A stretch of 64,000 nt of DNA from Clostridium beijerinckii HUN142 (GCF_000621745.1 NZ_KK211335.1:76490-140489); one strand, 5' to 3'; shown: positions 24,629 to 33,669, counted from the first letter of the stretch. Numbers and translations: made by a program. The notes: generated from the sequence alone by a model not told the origin.

Positions 24629-25513
24629 ATGAAGAAACTAGGGAAAAAATTATTAGTTGTAATAATGGTTATGATGAGTTGTATTGGATTTATGACAGGA
24701 TGTGGCTCGGGAAATTCAAGTACTACATCAACATCATCAAGTAATGATAAATCAAAGGATACATTAGCAGCTGCAAAAGAAAAAGGGGTATTAACAGTTG
24801 CTTCATCAAATGATGCACCATTTGCATTTATGGATGCTAAAACAAATGAATTTACTGGAATTGATGCAGAAATAATAACAGAAGTTGCGAAAAGATTGGG
24901 AATTAATAAAGTTGAAATGAAGCAAATACCATTTGAAAACCTATTGGTTGAGTTAAATAATAATACAGTAGATATGGTAACAGATGGAATGTATGTTAAA
25001 GACGAGCGTAAGAAATTAGCATTATTTACAAACATATGGTATAAGGAAGGCGAAGCCATAGTAATTCCTAAGGATTCAAAAATTGCAAGTAAAGACGATT
25101 TGAAGAATGCAACATTGGGCGGGCAAAAAGGTACAGCGTTTCTTGAAACAGCTCAAAAGTGGCAACAAGATGGATCAGTGAAAGATGTTAAAGTATTTGG
25201 AAGTCAATCTGAATTAATGTTAGCAGTAAATACTGGAAAGGTAGATGCATGTATAACTGATGGAATGGTTGCAGGGTATACATTATCACAAGATAGCAGT
25301 CTTAATTTAAAGATATTATCTCCATATAAAGCCGAAACATCTGGAATGATAGCAGCAGCAGTTAGAAAAAATGATAAAGCGTTAGCAGATGCAGTTAATG
25401 AACAGATTGATGAAATGAAGAAAGATGGAACAATATTAAAACTTCTTAAGAAGTATGGAATGAATGAAGATTATTTTGTATCAGTAGAAGATGGTAAAGC
25501 TTCTGACAAGTAA
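24629..25513 (+). CDS. Amino-acid ABC transporter substrate-binding lipoprotein
   Basis: 294 residues. It has a signal peptide with lipobox FMTGC (Cys about residue 26), a Ser/Thr-rich linker, then a type II periplasmic-binding fold (SBP_bac_3): GVLTVASSNDAPFAFMD, FTGIDAEIITEVAKRLG, NNTVDMVTDGMYVKDERKK, AVNTGKVDACITDG. It is anchored outside the cell and captures a polar amino acid for the ATPase and permease flanking it. AAAAGGGGA precedes the ATG. A terminator directly after the gene would make it more abundant than the permease. Confidence 0.9.
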   Translation: MKKLGKKLLVVIMVMMSCIGFMTGCGSGNSSTTSTSSSNDKSKDTLAAAKEKGVLTVASSNDAPFAFMDAKTNEFTGIDAEIITEVAKRLGINKVEMKQIPFENLLVELNNNTVDMVTDGMYVKDERKKLALFTNIWYKEGEAIVIPKDSKIASKDDLKNATLGGQKGTAFLETAQKWQQDGSVKDVKVFGSQSELMLAVNTGKVDACITDGMVAGYTLSQDSSLNLKILSPYKAETSGMIAAAVRKNDKALADAVNEQIDEMKKDGTILKLLKKYGMNEDYFVSVEDGKASDK

Positions 25514-25524
25514 CAATATAAACT

Positions 25525-25552
25525 AAAAAAGAATCCAGACGGATTCTTTTTT
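25525..25552 (+). terminator. Intra-operon terminator after the binding-protein gene
   Basis: AAAAAAGAATCC (25525-25536), AGAC loop, GGATTCTTTTTT (25541-25552). It is a tight stem with a T-run 20 bp before the permease ATG. Partial read-through would set the binding protein to permease ratio. Confidence 0.85.
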
Positions 25553-25571
25553 AGAAGGGGAGGAAATAAAT

Positions 25572-26279
25572 ATGGATATTTTATCTAATTTGGATTTTGG
25601 TACAGCTTTAAAGTTCTTAGTACCCTCATTAAAGGCAGGTCTTTGGGTTGTAGTACAAGCGACGGTATTTGGATTTTTTTTAGCAATAATTTTAGGATTG
25701 TTTATTGCAATTGGACGTATTAGTAAAATAAAAATTTTAAGAGGATTTTTATTAGTATTTTTAGAATTTATAAGAGGAACTCCTTTATTAGTTCAATTAG
25801 TATATATGTATTATGTAGTACCGCTTTTAGTATCTATCATTGTACAAATCTGGAATCCAGGATATCAATTTAAAATAAGTTCGCTAGTTGCGGGAACACT
25901 AGGTCTTGGGATTAACTATGGCTGCTACATATCGGAAGTTATTCGTTCATCAATATTATCAATAGATGGAGGGCAAACAGAAGCAGCATTAGCATTAGGA
26001 CTTACAAGTAATCAAACTATGTTTAGAATAATAATACCGCAGGCACTTCGAAATGTAATACCTGTTTTTGGAAATTACCTTGTAATGATGTTAAAAGATA
26101 CATCACTTCTTGCATATGTCTCAGTTAGCGAACTATTATTACGTACTCAAAGTTATGCATCTCAGTCATTTTTAACTATTGAATCATATACAATTTTAGC
26201 AGGATTTTATTTAATATTAAGTTTGCCACTTTCACAACTAGTAAAATTAGTAGAAAAGAAGATGTTGAAATTTAACTAG
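25572..26279 (+). CDS. Amino-acid ABC transporter permease (HisM/GlnP family)
   Basis: 235 residues with about five membrane helices and the PAAT permease motifs FIRGTPLLVQLVYMYYV and the EAA loop EAALALGLTSNQTMFRIIIPQALRNVIP. It forms the membrane channel, probably as a homodimer, with the upstream ATPase and binding protein. The TLGLGINYGCYISEVIRSSI segment is typical. GGGGAGG sets the start. It ends the operon, followed by the terminator at 26412. Confidence 0.92.
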   Translation: MDILSNLDFGTALKFLVPSLKAGLWVVVQATVFGFFLAIILGLFIAIGRISKIKILRGFLLVFLEFIRGTPLLVQLVYMYYVVPLLVSIIVQIWNPGYQFKISSLVAGTLGLGINYGCYISEVIRSSILSIDGGQTEAALALGLTSNQTMFRIIIPQALRNVIPVFGNYLVMMLKDTSLLAYVSVSELLLRTQSYASQSFLTIESYTILAGFYLILSLPLSQLVKLVEKKMLKFN

Positions 26280-26411
26280 TGGGGTATATGGTGAACAATT
26301 ATTTAGGTGTCACCTGGTAAATTATTTTCTATTATAAACGTTTATGTAAAAACTGTAACTAAGAATCAAGGTATTTACCCATATTAAAAGAGAATATGAA
26401 ACATTGTTAGT

Positions 26412-26482
26412 AGAAGGTTGAGCAAATTCTGATTATATCAATAAATATTGAGAGTAAGAAGAATTTGATCAACCTTCTTTTT
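26412..26482 (+). terminator. Terminator of the amino-acid ABC operon
   Basis: AGAAGGTTGA (26412-26421) pairs with TCAACCTTCT (26469-26478), with an inner pairing of AAATTCT with AGAATTT. T residues follow. Confidence 0.75.
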
Positions 26483-26583
26483 AATATGAAAAAATTATCA
26501 TAATATTATATCTTTTTTTATGAGGAGATATTATTATAAAAATATAATAAATAAAGATGACATTTTAAATAATTAGAGGGGCA

Positions 26584-27813
26584 ATGGTGAAGTTTATGTC
26601 AATTTCGGTAAAAGATATACTTAAATTAGATTCCTTAAGAAAAATTAATCTTGTTGGTGGAGAAGGTGGCTTAGAAAAAAGCATAGAGTGGATATATGTG
26701 GCAGAATGTTTTGAGAATCCATTGGAGGGAATTAAATGGCTACAAGGTGGAGAAATCATATTTATAACCGGCGTTGGAATTAGAGAAAATGAGGCGCTAT
26801 TACTAGATTTTATTAAAGGAATTAGTGAGAAAAATGGTTCGGGCTTAATAGTAAATATAGGTCCATACATAAAGAATGTATCTGAAGAGGCGATTAAACT
26901 CGCTAATGAACTTGAAATTCCATTGTTCACATTACCTTGGGAAGTTAAATTGGTTGAAGTCTCAAGGGAAATTAGTAATGCTATTATTTTATCTCGTATT
27001 GAGGAAAATTCTTTATCGCATTTTTTAAGTAATATTCTATTTGGAGATGGTGAATTAGAAGGAGATGCAATACAAAAGGCCGCATATTTTGGATACAATC
27101 TATCAGGCGGATGTTGTATATGTGTTATAGATATTGATGGTTTCGAGAGATATTTAAAGTTAAAGAATTTAGGTGATGAGAAAAGTATATCTAAGATTAA
27201 AATAAACTTTAGAAAAGTAGTTCAAGATATACTTGATAAACATGCACTAAAGGTACCAATAATAGATAAGGATGATGCTGTAATCTTTTTTATTAGGTCA
27301 GAAGAAAATTGCATGAATAGATTGGATAAGGCTTTAAAAGAGATACAGTTAGCTACAAAGAATCGCATGGATGGAATGTCTGTAAGTGTAGGAATAGGAA
27401 ACTCGTACAAGGATTTAAAAATGATGAAACAATCATTAAATGAAGCGGAGCTAGCTATAGATAGTGCTAAATGCCAAGGTTTAGATGACACAATTACAAG
27501 ATACAAAGATATAGGGATTTATAGCATACTTTTCAGCGTTGAGAATAGGAGTATATTAGAAAATTATTTTTCAGAAGTTCTAGGTCCAATTAGTAGTTCT
27601 GATAGTAAAGATAATAATTTAGTTGAAATATTGGAGATGTATCTAAATGAGAATTGTAATATTACAGTTACAGCAGAAAAGCTATTTCTTCATAGAAACA
27701 CCCTTAAATATAAAATTAAAAAAATAGAAGAACTATTAAATTGTGATTTACGGGATTTCAATGATTGTATTAAAGTAAAGATTGCATTAGACATTGGTAA
27801 AATTCTTAAATAG
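26584..27813 (+). CDS. PucR family transcriptional regulator
   Basis: 409 residues. An N-terminal PucR ligand domain (residues ~5-125: SVKDILKLDSLRKINLVGGE, then EIPLFTLPWEVKLVEVSREI) is followed by a GGDEF-like region (~165-310) and a C-terminal helix-turn-helix (LEMYLNENCNITVTAEKLFL, then HRNTLKYKIKKIEELL). PucR proteins usually control purine, amino-acid or GABA use. Flanked by the ABC operon and gabT, it is the likely regulator of this nitrogen region. Start choice is uncertain: AGAGGGG (26575-26581) sits 2 bp from ATG 26584, 5 bp from GTG 26587 and 14 bp from ATG 26596. Confidence 0.88.
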   Translation: MVKFMSISVKDILKLDSLRKINLVGGEGGLEKSIEWIYVAECFENPLEGIKWLQGGEIIFITGVGIRENEALLLDFIKGISEKNGSGLIVNIGPYIKNVSEEAIKLANELEIPLFTLPWEVKLVEVSREISNAIILSRIEENSLSHFLSNILFGDGELEGDAIQKAAYFGYNLSGGCCICVIDIDGFERYLKLKNLGDEKSISKIKINFRKVVQDILDKHALKVPIIDKDDAVIFFIRSEENCMNRLDKALKEIQLATKNRMDGMSVSVGIGNSYKDLKMMKQSLNEAELAIDSAKCQGLDDTITRYKDIGIYSILFSVENRSILENYFSEVLGPISSSDSKDNNLVEILEMYLNENCNITVTAEKLFLHRNTLKYKIKKIEELLNCDLRDFNDCIKVKIALDIGKILK

Positions 27814-27886
27814 ACAGGTAAATAGTATATACAATCTGCTACTTAGAGACTTCAAAGATATTTTATAGTTTTCCGGAATCAAAATA

Positions 27887-27925
27887 TTTATGATTTCAGT
27901 AAGTCTCAAAATAAGTCTAAGTTAT
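27887..27925 (+). repeat. Short dispersed repeat, copy 2
   Basis: TTTATGATTTCAGTAAGTCT and the following bases, about 70-75% identical over ~35 bp to the copy at 15877-15916. Both copies lie in intergenic DNA next to a regulator gene. Confidence 0.35.
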
Positions 27926-27960
27926 ATATTGATAAAATATTTGAAAAATAAATAATATGG

Positions 27961-27974
27961 CCAATGTGCACTAA
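27961..27974 (+). promoter_or_regulatory. Shared 14-bp motif upstream of gabT
   Basis: CCAATGTGCACTAA, identical to 19877-19890 upstream of the alcohol dehydrogenase. It lies ~90 bp before a TATAAT box at 28064-28069. It is a candidate operator for PucR or another nitrogen regulator. Confidence 0.4.
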
Positions 27975-28144
27975 TATGTTATTTTTAAGCCTGTATTAAT
28001 CTAAGTTTTAATATGCTTATGTGCATTTGATCTTTGTATTTTAGTCAAAATAGACAAAAACATTATAATGCTTGGACATAGAAAAGAAAAATAGAAAGTA
28101 TTATTATATAAACAAGTTAAGAAATTTAAATAAGTTTTATAGGC

Positions 28145-28186
28145 AATGGAGTCTTTCGTGTAAATAAGCATGATGGCTCCATTTTT
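28145..28186 (+). terminator. Leader terminator-like hairpin upstream of gabT
   Basis: ATGGAG (28146-28151) pairs with CTCCAT (28177-28182), followed by TTTT. It stands about 50 bp before the gabT ATG and downstream of TATAAT 28064-28069, so it would fall inside the gabT leader RNA. Confidence 0.6.
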
Positions 28187-28236
28187 ATGGAATTAGAAAT
28201 ATATTAAGAAAATAAACGTTAATGGAGGTTTTTATA

Positions 28237-29577
28237 ATGATAGAAGAATCAAATGTAAAATTAGTAACATCAATACCAGGTCCTAAATCAATAGAGATAT
28301 TAGAGGAAAGAAAAAAATATGTTGCCGATGGAGTTTCAGTATCAACAGATATTGCTATAGCTGAGGCAAAGGGAGCACTAATTAAAGATGTAGATGGAAA
28401 TGTATTTTTAGATTTTGCAGCAGGGATTGGTGTTCAAAATGTTGGACATTGTGATCCTGAGATTGTTGAAGAAATAAAGAAACAAACAGAATTATTTATT
28501 CACCCAAGCTATAATGTAGTAACATATGAATCTTACGGTGCTTTGGCAAAAAAATTAACTGAAATAACAGTTGGAGATTACGAAAAGAAAGTAATGTTTG
28601 CTAATAGTGGAGCAGAAGCAGTAGAAAATGCTATAAAAATAGCAAGGACTTATACGAAGAAAACAGGAGTACTTTCAGCTACTGGGTCTTTCCATGGTCG
28701 TACAAATATGACTATGTCAATAACAAGTAAATATAAACCATACAAAAATGGTTTTGGACCATTTGCACCAGAAACATATAAATTTGATTTCCCTTATTCA
28801 TATAGAGCACCACTTGGAGTTTCAGAAGAAGAATATGCAGATGAATGTATTAATAGACTAAAAACTATGCTTAAAACAACACTTTCTCCAGACATGATTG
28901 CATGTTTAATAATTGAGCCATTACAAGGTGAAGGCGGATTTGTAGTTCCATCTGCAAAATACATGAGAGAATTGCAAAAAGTTTGTAATGAGAACAATAT
29001 AGTATTTATAGTTGATGAGATACAAGCAGGATTTGCAAGAACAGGAAAAATGTTTGCGCATGAGCATTATGGTATAGAACCAGATATTATCACTATGTCA
29101 AAATCAATAGCTGCTGGAGTACCGCTAAGCGCAGTTGTGGCTAAAAAGGAAATAATGGATTCAGCATGTGTTGGTGGAATTGGCGGAACATATTCTGGAA
29201 GTCCTCTTGGATGCGTAGCAGCGCTTAAAGTTATTGAGAAGATTGAAAAAGAAAATCTATGTGAAAAATCATTAAAACTTGGCGGATATATTATGGAAAG
29301 ACTAAATGAGATGAAGGAAAAGTATACAGTTATAGGTGATGTAAGAGGCTTAGGTGCAATGGTAGGATTAGAATTTGTAAAAGATAGAAGCACAAAAGAG
29401 CCAGCAGCAGATTTAGTTAAATCTATAATTAAAAAATGTTATGAAAATGGGGTTATATTCTTAAATGCAGGTATACTTGGCAATGTAATTCGTTTCTTAC
29501 CACCGCTAGTTATGACAGATGAACAAGTTAAATATGGAATGGATGTATTGGAAGAATCAATAAAAGAGTGTATATAA
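28237..29577 (+). CDS. gabT: 4-aminobutyrate aminotransferase (class III aminotransferase)
   Basis: 446 residues. It has the class III PLP aminotransferase signature FVVDEIQAG-type segment (VFIVDEIQAGFARTGKM) and Schiff-base lysine in TMSKSIAAGVPLSAVV. MFANSGAEAVENAIKIAR and IEPLQGEGGFVVPS bind phosphate and substrate. It moves the amino group of GABA (or another omega-amino acid) to 2-oxoglutarate. ATG 28237 is chosen because GGAGG (28224-28228) overlaps the more upstream ATG 28222. The product semialdehyde could be reduced by an alcohol dehydrogenase such as the one at 20 kb. Other omega-amino acids are possible substrates. Confidence 0.9.
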   Translation: MIEESNVKLVTSIPGPKSIEILEERKKYVADGVSVSTDIAIAEAKGALIKDVDGNVFLDFAAGIGVQNVGHCDPEIVEEIKKQTELFIHPSYNVVTYESYGALAKKLTEITVGDYEKKVMFANSGAEAVENAIKIARTYTKKTGVLSATGSFHGRTNMTMSITSKYKPYKNGFGPFAPETYKFDFPYSYRAPLGVSEEEYADECINRLKTMLKTTLSPDMIACLIIEPLQGEGGFVVPSAKYMRELQKVCNENNIVFIVDEIQAGFARTGKMFAHEHYGIEPDIITMSKSIAAGVPLSAVVAKKEIMDSACVGGIGGTYSGSPLGCVAALKVIEKIEKENLCEKSLKLGGYIMERLNEMKEKYTVIGDVRGLGAMVGLEFVKDRSTKEPAADLVKSIIKKCYENGVIFLNAGILGNVIRFLPPLVMTDEQVKYGMDVLEESIKECI

Positions 29578-29663
29578 GTAATGTTGAAATGTTTTAGAAA
29601 GCAGTTTCATATATGGTATGTAAAAATATTTGACAATAAAATATCCAAGTAGTAATATTAAAT

Positions 29664-29709
29664 TAAAGCAAAGAAGCTCACATAGTGGGGGGTCTTTGCT
29701 TATTTTTTT
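29664..29709 (+). terminator. Terminator after gabT
   Basis: AAGCAAAGA (29666-29674) pairs with TCTTTGCTT (29693-29701), then TTTTTTT. It can end the gabT transcript and lies 130 bp before the next operon. Confidence 0.75.
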
Positions 29710-29842
29710 GTATTAAAAGAAAATTTTTTTACATATAGGATGATAAATTAGACAGTTTTTACAATTGCAAGATGAATGAGAAAAACTATACGTTTTGGCA
29801 TTTTAGTAAAGACAATAAGTTGTTAAGTGTGTGGAGGGTAAT

Positions 29843-30778
29843 ATGGTAGAAACAATAGTATCGTTAGAACTAGCAGTTGATGAGAGGTTAGTAATCAAGA
29901 AAAATAGACTTACACCAGTTAAGATTAGTGGAAAAGAAAAGCGAATATGCATTGTCACTGGGCTCCATGGAGATGAGCTTGAAGGTCAATATGTATGTTA
30001 TAAGTTAATAAAAGAAATAAGAGAAAATATTGAATATCTTAATGGAATCGTTGATATATATCCATCACTTAACCCACTTGGAATAGACTCGATACACCGA
30101 GGGATGCCAACTTTTGATTTAGATATGAATAGAATTTTTCCAGGATCAGAAAGTGGAGCTATGGCAGAGCATGTTGCAGCGAAGATTATTGAAGATATAG
30201 ATGGTGCAGATATGTGCATAGATTTACATGCAAGTAATATATTTTTGAGAGAAGTACCTCAGGTTAGAGTGAGTGATCATATAAAAGATAAGTTAGTACC
30301 TTACGCTAAATTATTAAATATGGATTTTATATGGGTACATCCAGAAACTACAGTTTTAGAGTCTACACTCACATATAGTTTAAATAATAAGAATATACCC
30401 ACATTACTGGTTGAAATGGGAGTTGGAATGAGAATTACAAAAGAATATGGTGATCAACTAGTTACAGGTATATTTAATTTAATGAAAGAATTAGATATAT
30501 GGACAGGCACAGTAACTCCAGTAAGAGAACCTATTGTGTCTACTGAAAAAGAAGTAAACTTTATAAATGCTAAGGCATCTGGAATATTTATGCCTAGTGT
30601 GAAACATTTAAGTGAGATAAAAAAGGGGGAACGAGTTGGAGAAATTTTTAGTTCATTAACTGGCGAGGTTGAGGAACAGGTGATTTCACCATGTGATGGA
30701 GTTATATTTACATTAAGAGAATATCCAGTAGTGTACGAAGGCTCTCTTATTGCAAGAGTACTAGGAGGTGCAAAATGA
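29843..30778 (+). CDS. Succinylglutamate desuccinylase / aspartoacylase family amidohydrolase
   Basis: 311 residues of the M14-like AstE/AspA family. Zinc-site motifs are intact: GLHGDELEGQ (His and Glu ligands), DLHASN (second His) and LLVEMGVG (candidate catalytic Glu). The C-terminal beta domain (MPSVKHLSEIKKGERVGEIF, then SPCDGVIFTLREYPVVYEGS) matches the family. It would cleave an N-acyl amino acid or similar amide. ATG 29843 lies behind GGAGGG; GTG 29831 is an alternative. The stop overlaps the start of a paralogue (ATGA), so the two are co-translated. Confidence 0.85.
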   Translation: MVETIVSLELAVDERLVIKKNRLTPVKISGKEKRICIVTGLHGDELEGQYVCYKLIKEIRENIEYLNGIVDIYPSLNPLGIDSIHRGMPTFDLDMNRIFPGSESGAMAEHVAAKIIEDIDGADMCIDLHASNIFLREVPQVRVSDHIKDKLVPYAKLLNMDFIWVHPETTVLESTLTYSLNNKNIPTLLVEMGVGMRITKEYGDQLVTGIFNLMKELDIWTGTVTPVREPIVSTEKEVNFINAKASGIFMPSVKHLSEIKKGERVGEIFSSLTGEVEEQVISPCDGVIFTLREYPVVYEGSLIARVLGGAK

Positions 30779-31710
30779 GAAAAGAAATATTATATACATT
30801 GAAATCACCTCATAGGGATGATATGAGAGTTACAGGATATAAATTCGGAAAAGGTGAAAAAACTGCTTGTATAGTTGGGGCAATCAGAGGTAATGAAATA
30901 CAGCAATTATATACTTGCTCTCAACTTATTAAGACTTTGACTAAATTAGAACAAAAAGGTGCAATCTCAAGAGATCGTGAAATCCTCGTTATCCCTTGTG
31001 TAAATCCTCATTCAATGAATATAGGAAAAAGATTTTGGACAATGGATAATACTGATATAAATAGAATGTTTCCAGGGGAGAAAAATGGGGAGACTACTCA
31101 GAGAATTGCTAATGGTGTTTTTGAACAAGTAAAAGATTATCCATTTGGAATTCAATTTACTAGCTTTTATATGCCAGGAGATTTTATTCCTCATATTAGA
31201 ATGATGGAAACAGGATATCAAAGTCCAAGCCTTGCGAATTTGTTTGGTTTGCAATATGTATTAATTCGTAAACCAAAACCATATGATACAATGACACTGA
31301 ATTATAATTGGCAAATGTGGGAGGCTAGTGCATTCTCTTTATATACTAATGCAACAGATCAAATAGATGAAGTTTCTGCCAAACATGCAGTAGTTGCGGT
31401 TTTAAGATTTTTGACAAGAATGGGAGTAATTAAATACAATAGTCATAGTGGATACATAGCAAGTGTACTCAAAGAAGATGATTTACTTTCAGTTAAAACA
31501 ACTACAGGAGGAATATACAGACCATTAAAGAATCCGGGAGATGGAGTGGAAAGAGGAGATGTTCTTGCAGAAATAATCCATCCATATGAAGGTGAAATTG
31601 TTGAAAAAATTGTATCTCCCACTGATGGAATTATATTTTTTGCTCATAAATCACCAATGGTCATGGAAAACGTGGTTGCATACAAGATAATAAGAAGACT
31701 TCATGAGTAA
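30775..31710 (+). CDS. AstE/AspA-family paralogue with degenerate zinc site
   Basis: 311 residues, alignable along its length with the upstream protein: GAIRGNEIQQ in place of GLHGDELEG, INRMFPGEKNGETTQRIA, and a C-terminal YRPLKNPGDGVERGDVLAEI. The first His ligand is Arg and the DLHAS motif has become QFTSF, so both metal-binding histidines are missing while the Glu remains. It is either a catalytically inactive partner of the upstream enzyme or uses different chemistry. Both genes are followed by repeat-rich DNA and a symporter. No frameshifts are present, so selection has kept the reading frame. Confidence 0.75.
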   Translation: MRKEILYTLKSPHRDDMRVTGYKFGKGEKTACIVGAIRGNEIQQLYTCSQLIKTLTKLEQKGAISRDREILVIPCVNPHSMNIGKRFWTMDNTDINRMFPGEKNGETTQRIANGVFEQVKDYPFGIQFTSFYMPGDFIPHIRMMETGYQSPSLANLFGLQYVLIRKPKPYDTMTLNYNWQMWEASAFSLYTNATDQIDEVSAKHAVVAVLRFLTRMGVIKYNSHSGYIASVLKEDDLLSVKTTTGGIYRPLKNPGDGVERGDVLAEIIHPYEGEIVEKIVSPTDGIIFFAHKSPMVMENVVAYKIIRRLHE

Positions 31711-31769
31711 AATTGATATAACTATTATGAATATTAGCTTTTGATTATGTAAAGTTATATTCATAGTGG

Positions 31770-31853
31770 TTATTTTTTTATTCTCTAGGAAATTATATTG
31801 TTGGATAATCTGTGGATAACTTATAAGAAAGGCTGATTTAGAAGGTTGGCTTT
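31770..31853 (+). repeat. TATTCTCTAGGAA repeat, copy 1
   Basis: Starts TTATTCTCTAGGAAATTATA and ends AAGGCTGATTTAGAAGGTTG. It is homologous to 37435-37535, which has a ~20-bp insertion. It contains a perfect TGTGGATAA at 31811-31819, the DnaA-box consensus, which may be coincidental. Confidence 0.55.
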
Positions 31854-31905
31854 TAAAAGAGAATAAAAAAGAAAATATATTCGCTTGTAAAAAATGTTCT
31901 TATAT

Positions 31906-32000
31906 GCAGCAGAGATGCCATTTCTGATGTGCAGATTTTTCTCGCATGCGTTCGAAAAGGCAGATGCGTAAAAAAATCTCCGGCTTCACAGTCGCCTGTG
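31906..32000 (+). repeat. Triple-hairpin intergenic unit
   Basis: Three successive stems: GCA/CAGA (31906-31913) with TCTG/TGC (31923-31932); AGATTTTT plus CGCAT (31933-31947) with ATGCG plus AAAAATCT (31964-31979); and CACAG (31987-31991), TCGC loop, CTGTG (31996-32000). GC content is visibly higher than the surroundings. A minus-strand reading frame across it (31853-32134) looks like a by-product of the repeat. It may be a mobile structured repeat or a small RNA. Confidence 0.55.
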
Positions 32001-32202
32001 ATTTTATTCTTATAAATTTTAAAGGATATTTTAATGAATATAATAATAAATATGCAGAAAATATTATAAAGCATTAAAAGGTATATGTTTTCAGAAGGAA
32101 TATATTTAAAAATAGTATTAACTTTTATTGACATATGATCATATAATTGATATTATAAGTATACTAATTATATAGGAATTATAGGAATTACGGGAGGGAA
32201 CA

Positions 32203-33606
32203 ATGGATAGTACATTTTTTACAAAATTTATAATGATAACAAGCTATAAACCAATAATATTTATAGCGATTTTAATAGGTTTATTCTATGGACTTTATAA
32301 GCTAGAAAAGGCTAGATTAAACTTTTCAAAACGTATGATTATTTCAACTGTGGGAGGATTATTACTTGGAGTTATAATACAATTTATGGCAGGATTTCCG
32401 AGTAATACAGGGGATGTTACCTGGATAGGTGAGGTTACAAAATGGTATGGGCTAGTAGGAAATGGATTCATGGATCTACTAAAAATGTTAGTAGTACCAT
32501 TAGTTTTTCTTTCAATGTTAAAAGTTATAATAAACATGGATGAAAAACAAAGTTTAGGAAAACTTACTTCTAGATCAATATTTGTTTTATTAGGAACTAC
32601 AGCTATTGCTTCAATAGTTGCTATAATAATCGGAAATTTATTTAGACTTGGCGTTGGAGTTGAAGCAATCCAAAGTAAAGCTGAATTAAAAGAAATAACA
32701 TCTTTTGTAGATACTATGAGAGGACTTTTACCAGCAAATCCAATAAAAGCAATGGCAGATGCAAACATAGTGGCTGTTGTTATATTTGCAGCATTTCTTG
32801 GAATAGCTATAAGAAAACTAAATAAGACTAACAAGGATATTATAAAACCAGCAATAGATGTTATAGAGGCATTCTATAACATAATGACTACTGTAGCTAG
32901 AACAGTTATCAGATTTATGCCATATGCTGTATTACCACTACTTTCAAATACAGTTGCATCAAATGGAATATCAGCGATAATAAATGTGGTTAATTTTATA
33001 GTTGCTTTATATGTAAGTGTTATTATTGTATTTGTAATTCATCTTGTAATAATTTCACTTAATGGCTTAAATCCTATTCAATATTTAAGAAATGTAATTG
33101 AGCCGTTAGTTTTGGCTTTTACATCTAGATCAAGTCTTGGAACTTTACCAGTCACTATTGAGACTTTGAATAAAAAAGTTGGAGTTGAAAAAGGGATTGC
33201 AAGCTTTGCAGGAAGTCTTGGGGCTAATATGGGAATGAATGGCTGTGCTGCTATATATCCAGCATTAATGGCTGTTACAATTGCAAATATGTCTGGAACT
33301 CCAATGGATTTTAGCTTCTACGCTATGCTGGTAATTACTATAATTATAAGTTCCTTTGGAATAGCTGGATTACCAGGAACAGCAATAATGTCAGTGTCAG
33401 TAGTAATATCAGGAATGGGAATGGGAAGTTTCTTCCCTCTTGCAGGAGGAATACTTGCAATAGATCCGATATTAGATATGGCGAGAACAGCGCTTAATGT
33501 TGATGGGTCAATGGTTACAGCAGTAACAGTTGCTAAGAGCTTTAATGGATTAGATAAAGATGTATTTAACAATGTTCAGGAAAAAGTTATAGCAGAAGGA
33601 AATTAG
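32203..33606 (+). CDS. Dicarboxylate/amino acid:cation symporter (DAACS family)
   Basis: 467 residues with about eight to nine membrane segments plus re-entrant loops. FMDLLKMLVVPLVFLSMLKVI is the family signature. AFTSRSSLGTLPVTIETL is the serine-rich re-entrant loop, and GANMGMNGCAAIYPALMAV the sodium and substrate site (NMNG version). The long N-terminal segment resembles the TcyP cystine-uptake branch as well as glutamate and aspartate carriers, so the substrate is uncertain. GGGAGGG precedes the ATG. It has its own promoter region and a strong terminator at 33628, and is probably part of the amino-acid use region. Confidence 0.88.
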   Translation: MDSTFFTKFIMITSYKPIIFIAILIGLFYGLYKLEKARLNFSKRMIISTVGGLLLGVIIQFMAGFPSNTGDVTWIGEVTKWYGLVGNGFMDLLKMLVVPLVFLSMLKVIINMDEKQSLGKLTSRSIFVLLGTTAIASIVAIIIGNLFRLGVGVEAIQSKAELKEITSFVDTMRGLLPANPIKAMADANIVAVVIFAAFLGIAIRKLNKTNKDIIKPAIDVIEAFYNIMTTVARTVIRFMPYAVLPLLSNTVASNGISAIINVVNFIVALYVSVIIVFVIHLVIISLNGLNPIQYLRNVIEPLVLAFTSRSSLGTLPVTIETLNKKVGVEKGIASFAGSLGANMGMNGCAAIYPALMAVTIANMSGTPMDFSFYAMLVITIIISSFGIAGLPGTAIMSVSVVISGMGMGSFFPLAGGILAIDPILDMARTALNVDGSMVTAVTVAKSFNGLDKDVFNNVQEKVIAEGN

Positions 33607-33627
33607 AAAAATAGAATTAAGATATTG

Positions 33628-33669
33628 AAGACCATTAGGTGAGAATATAAATCACCTAATGGTCTTTTT
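33628..33669 (+). terminator. Terminator of the DAACS symporter
   Basis: AAGACCATTAGGTGA (33628-33642) pairs perfectly with TCACCTAATGGTCTT (33652-33666), then TTT. Confidence 0.9.

Noticed and set aside
31853..32134. 93-codon minus-strand reading frame
   Set aside because: It runs across the triple-hairpin unit and AT-rich flank, has no ribosome site and no recognisable fold; the frame follows from the repeat's composition.
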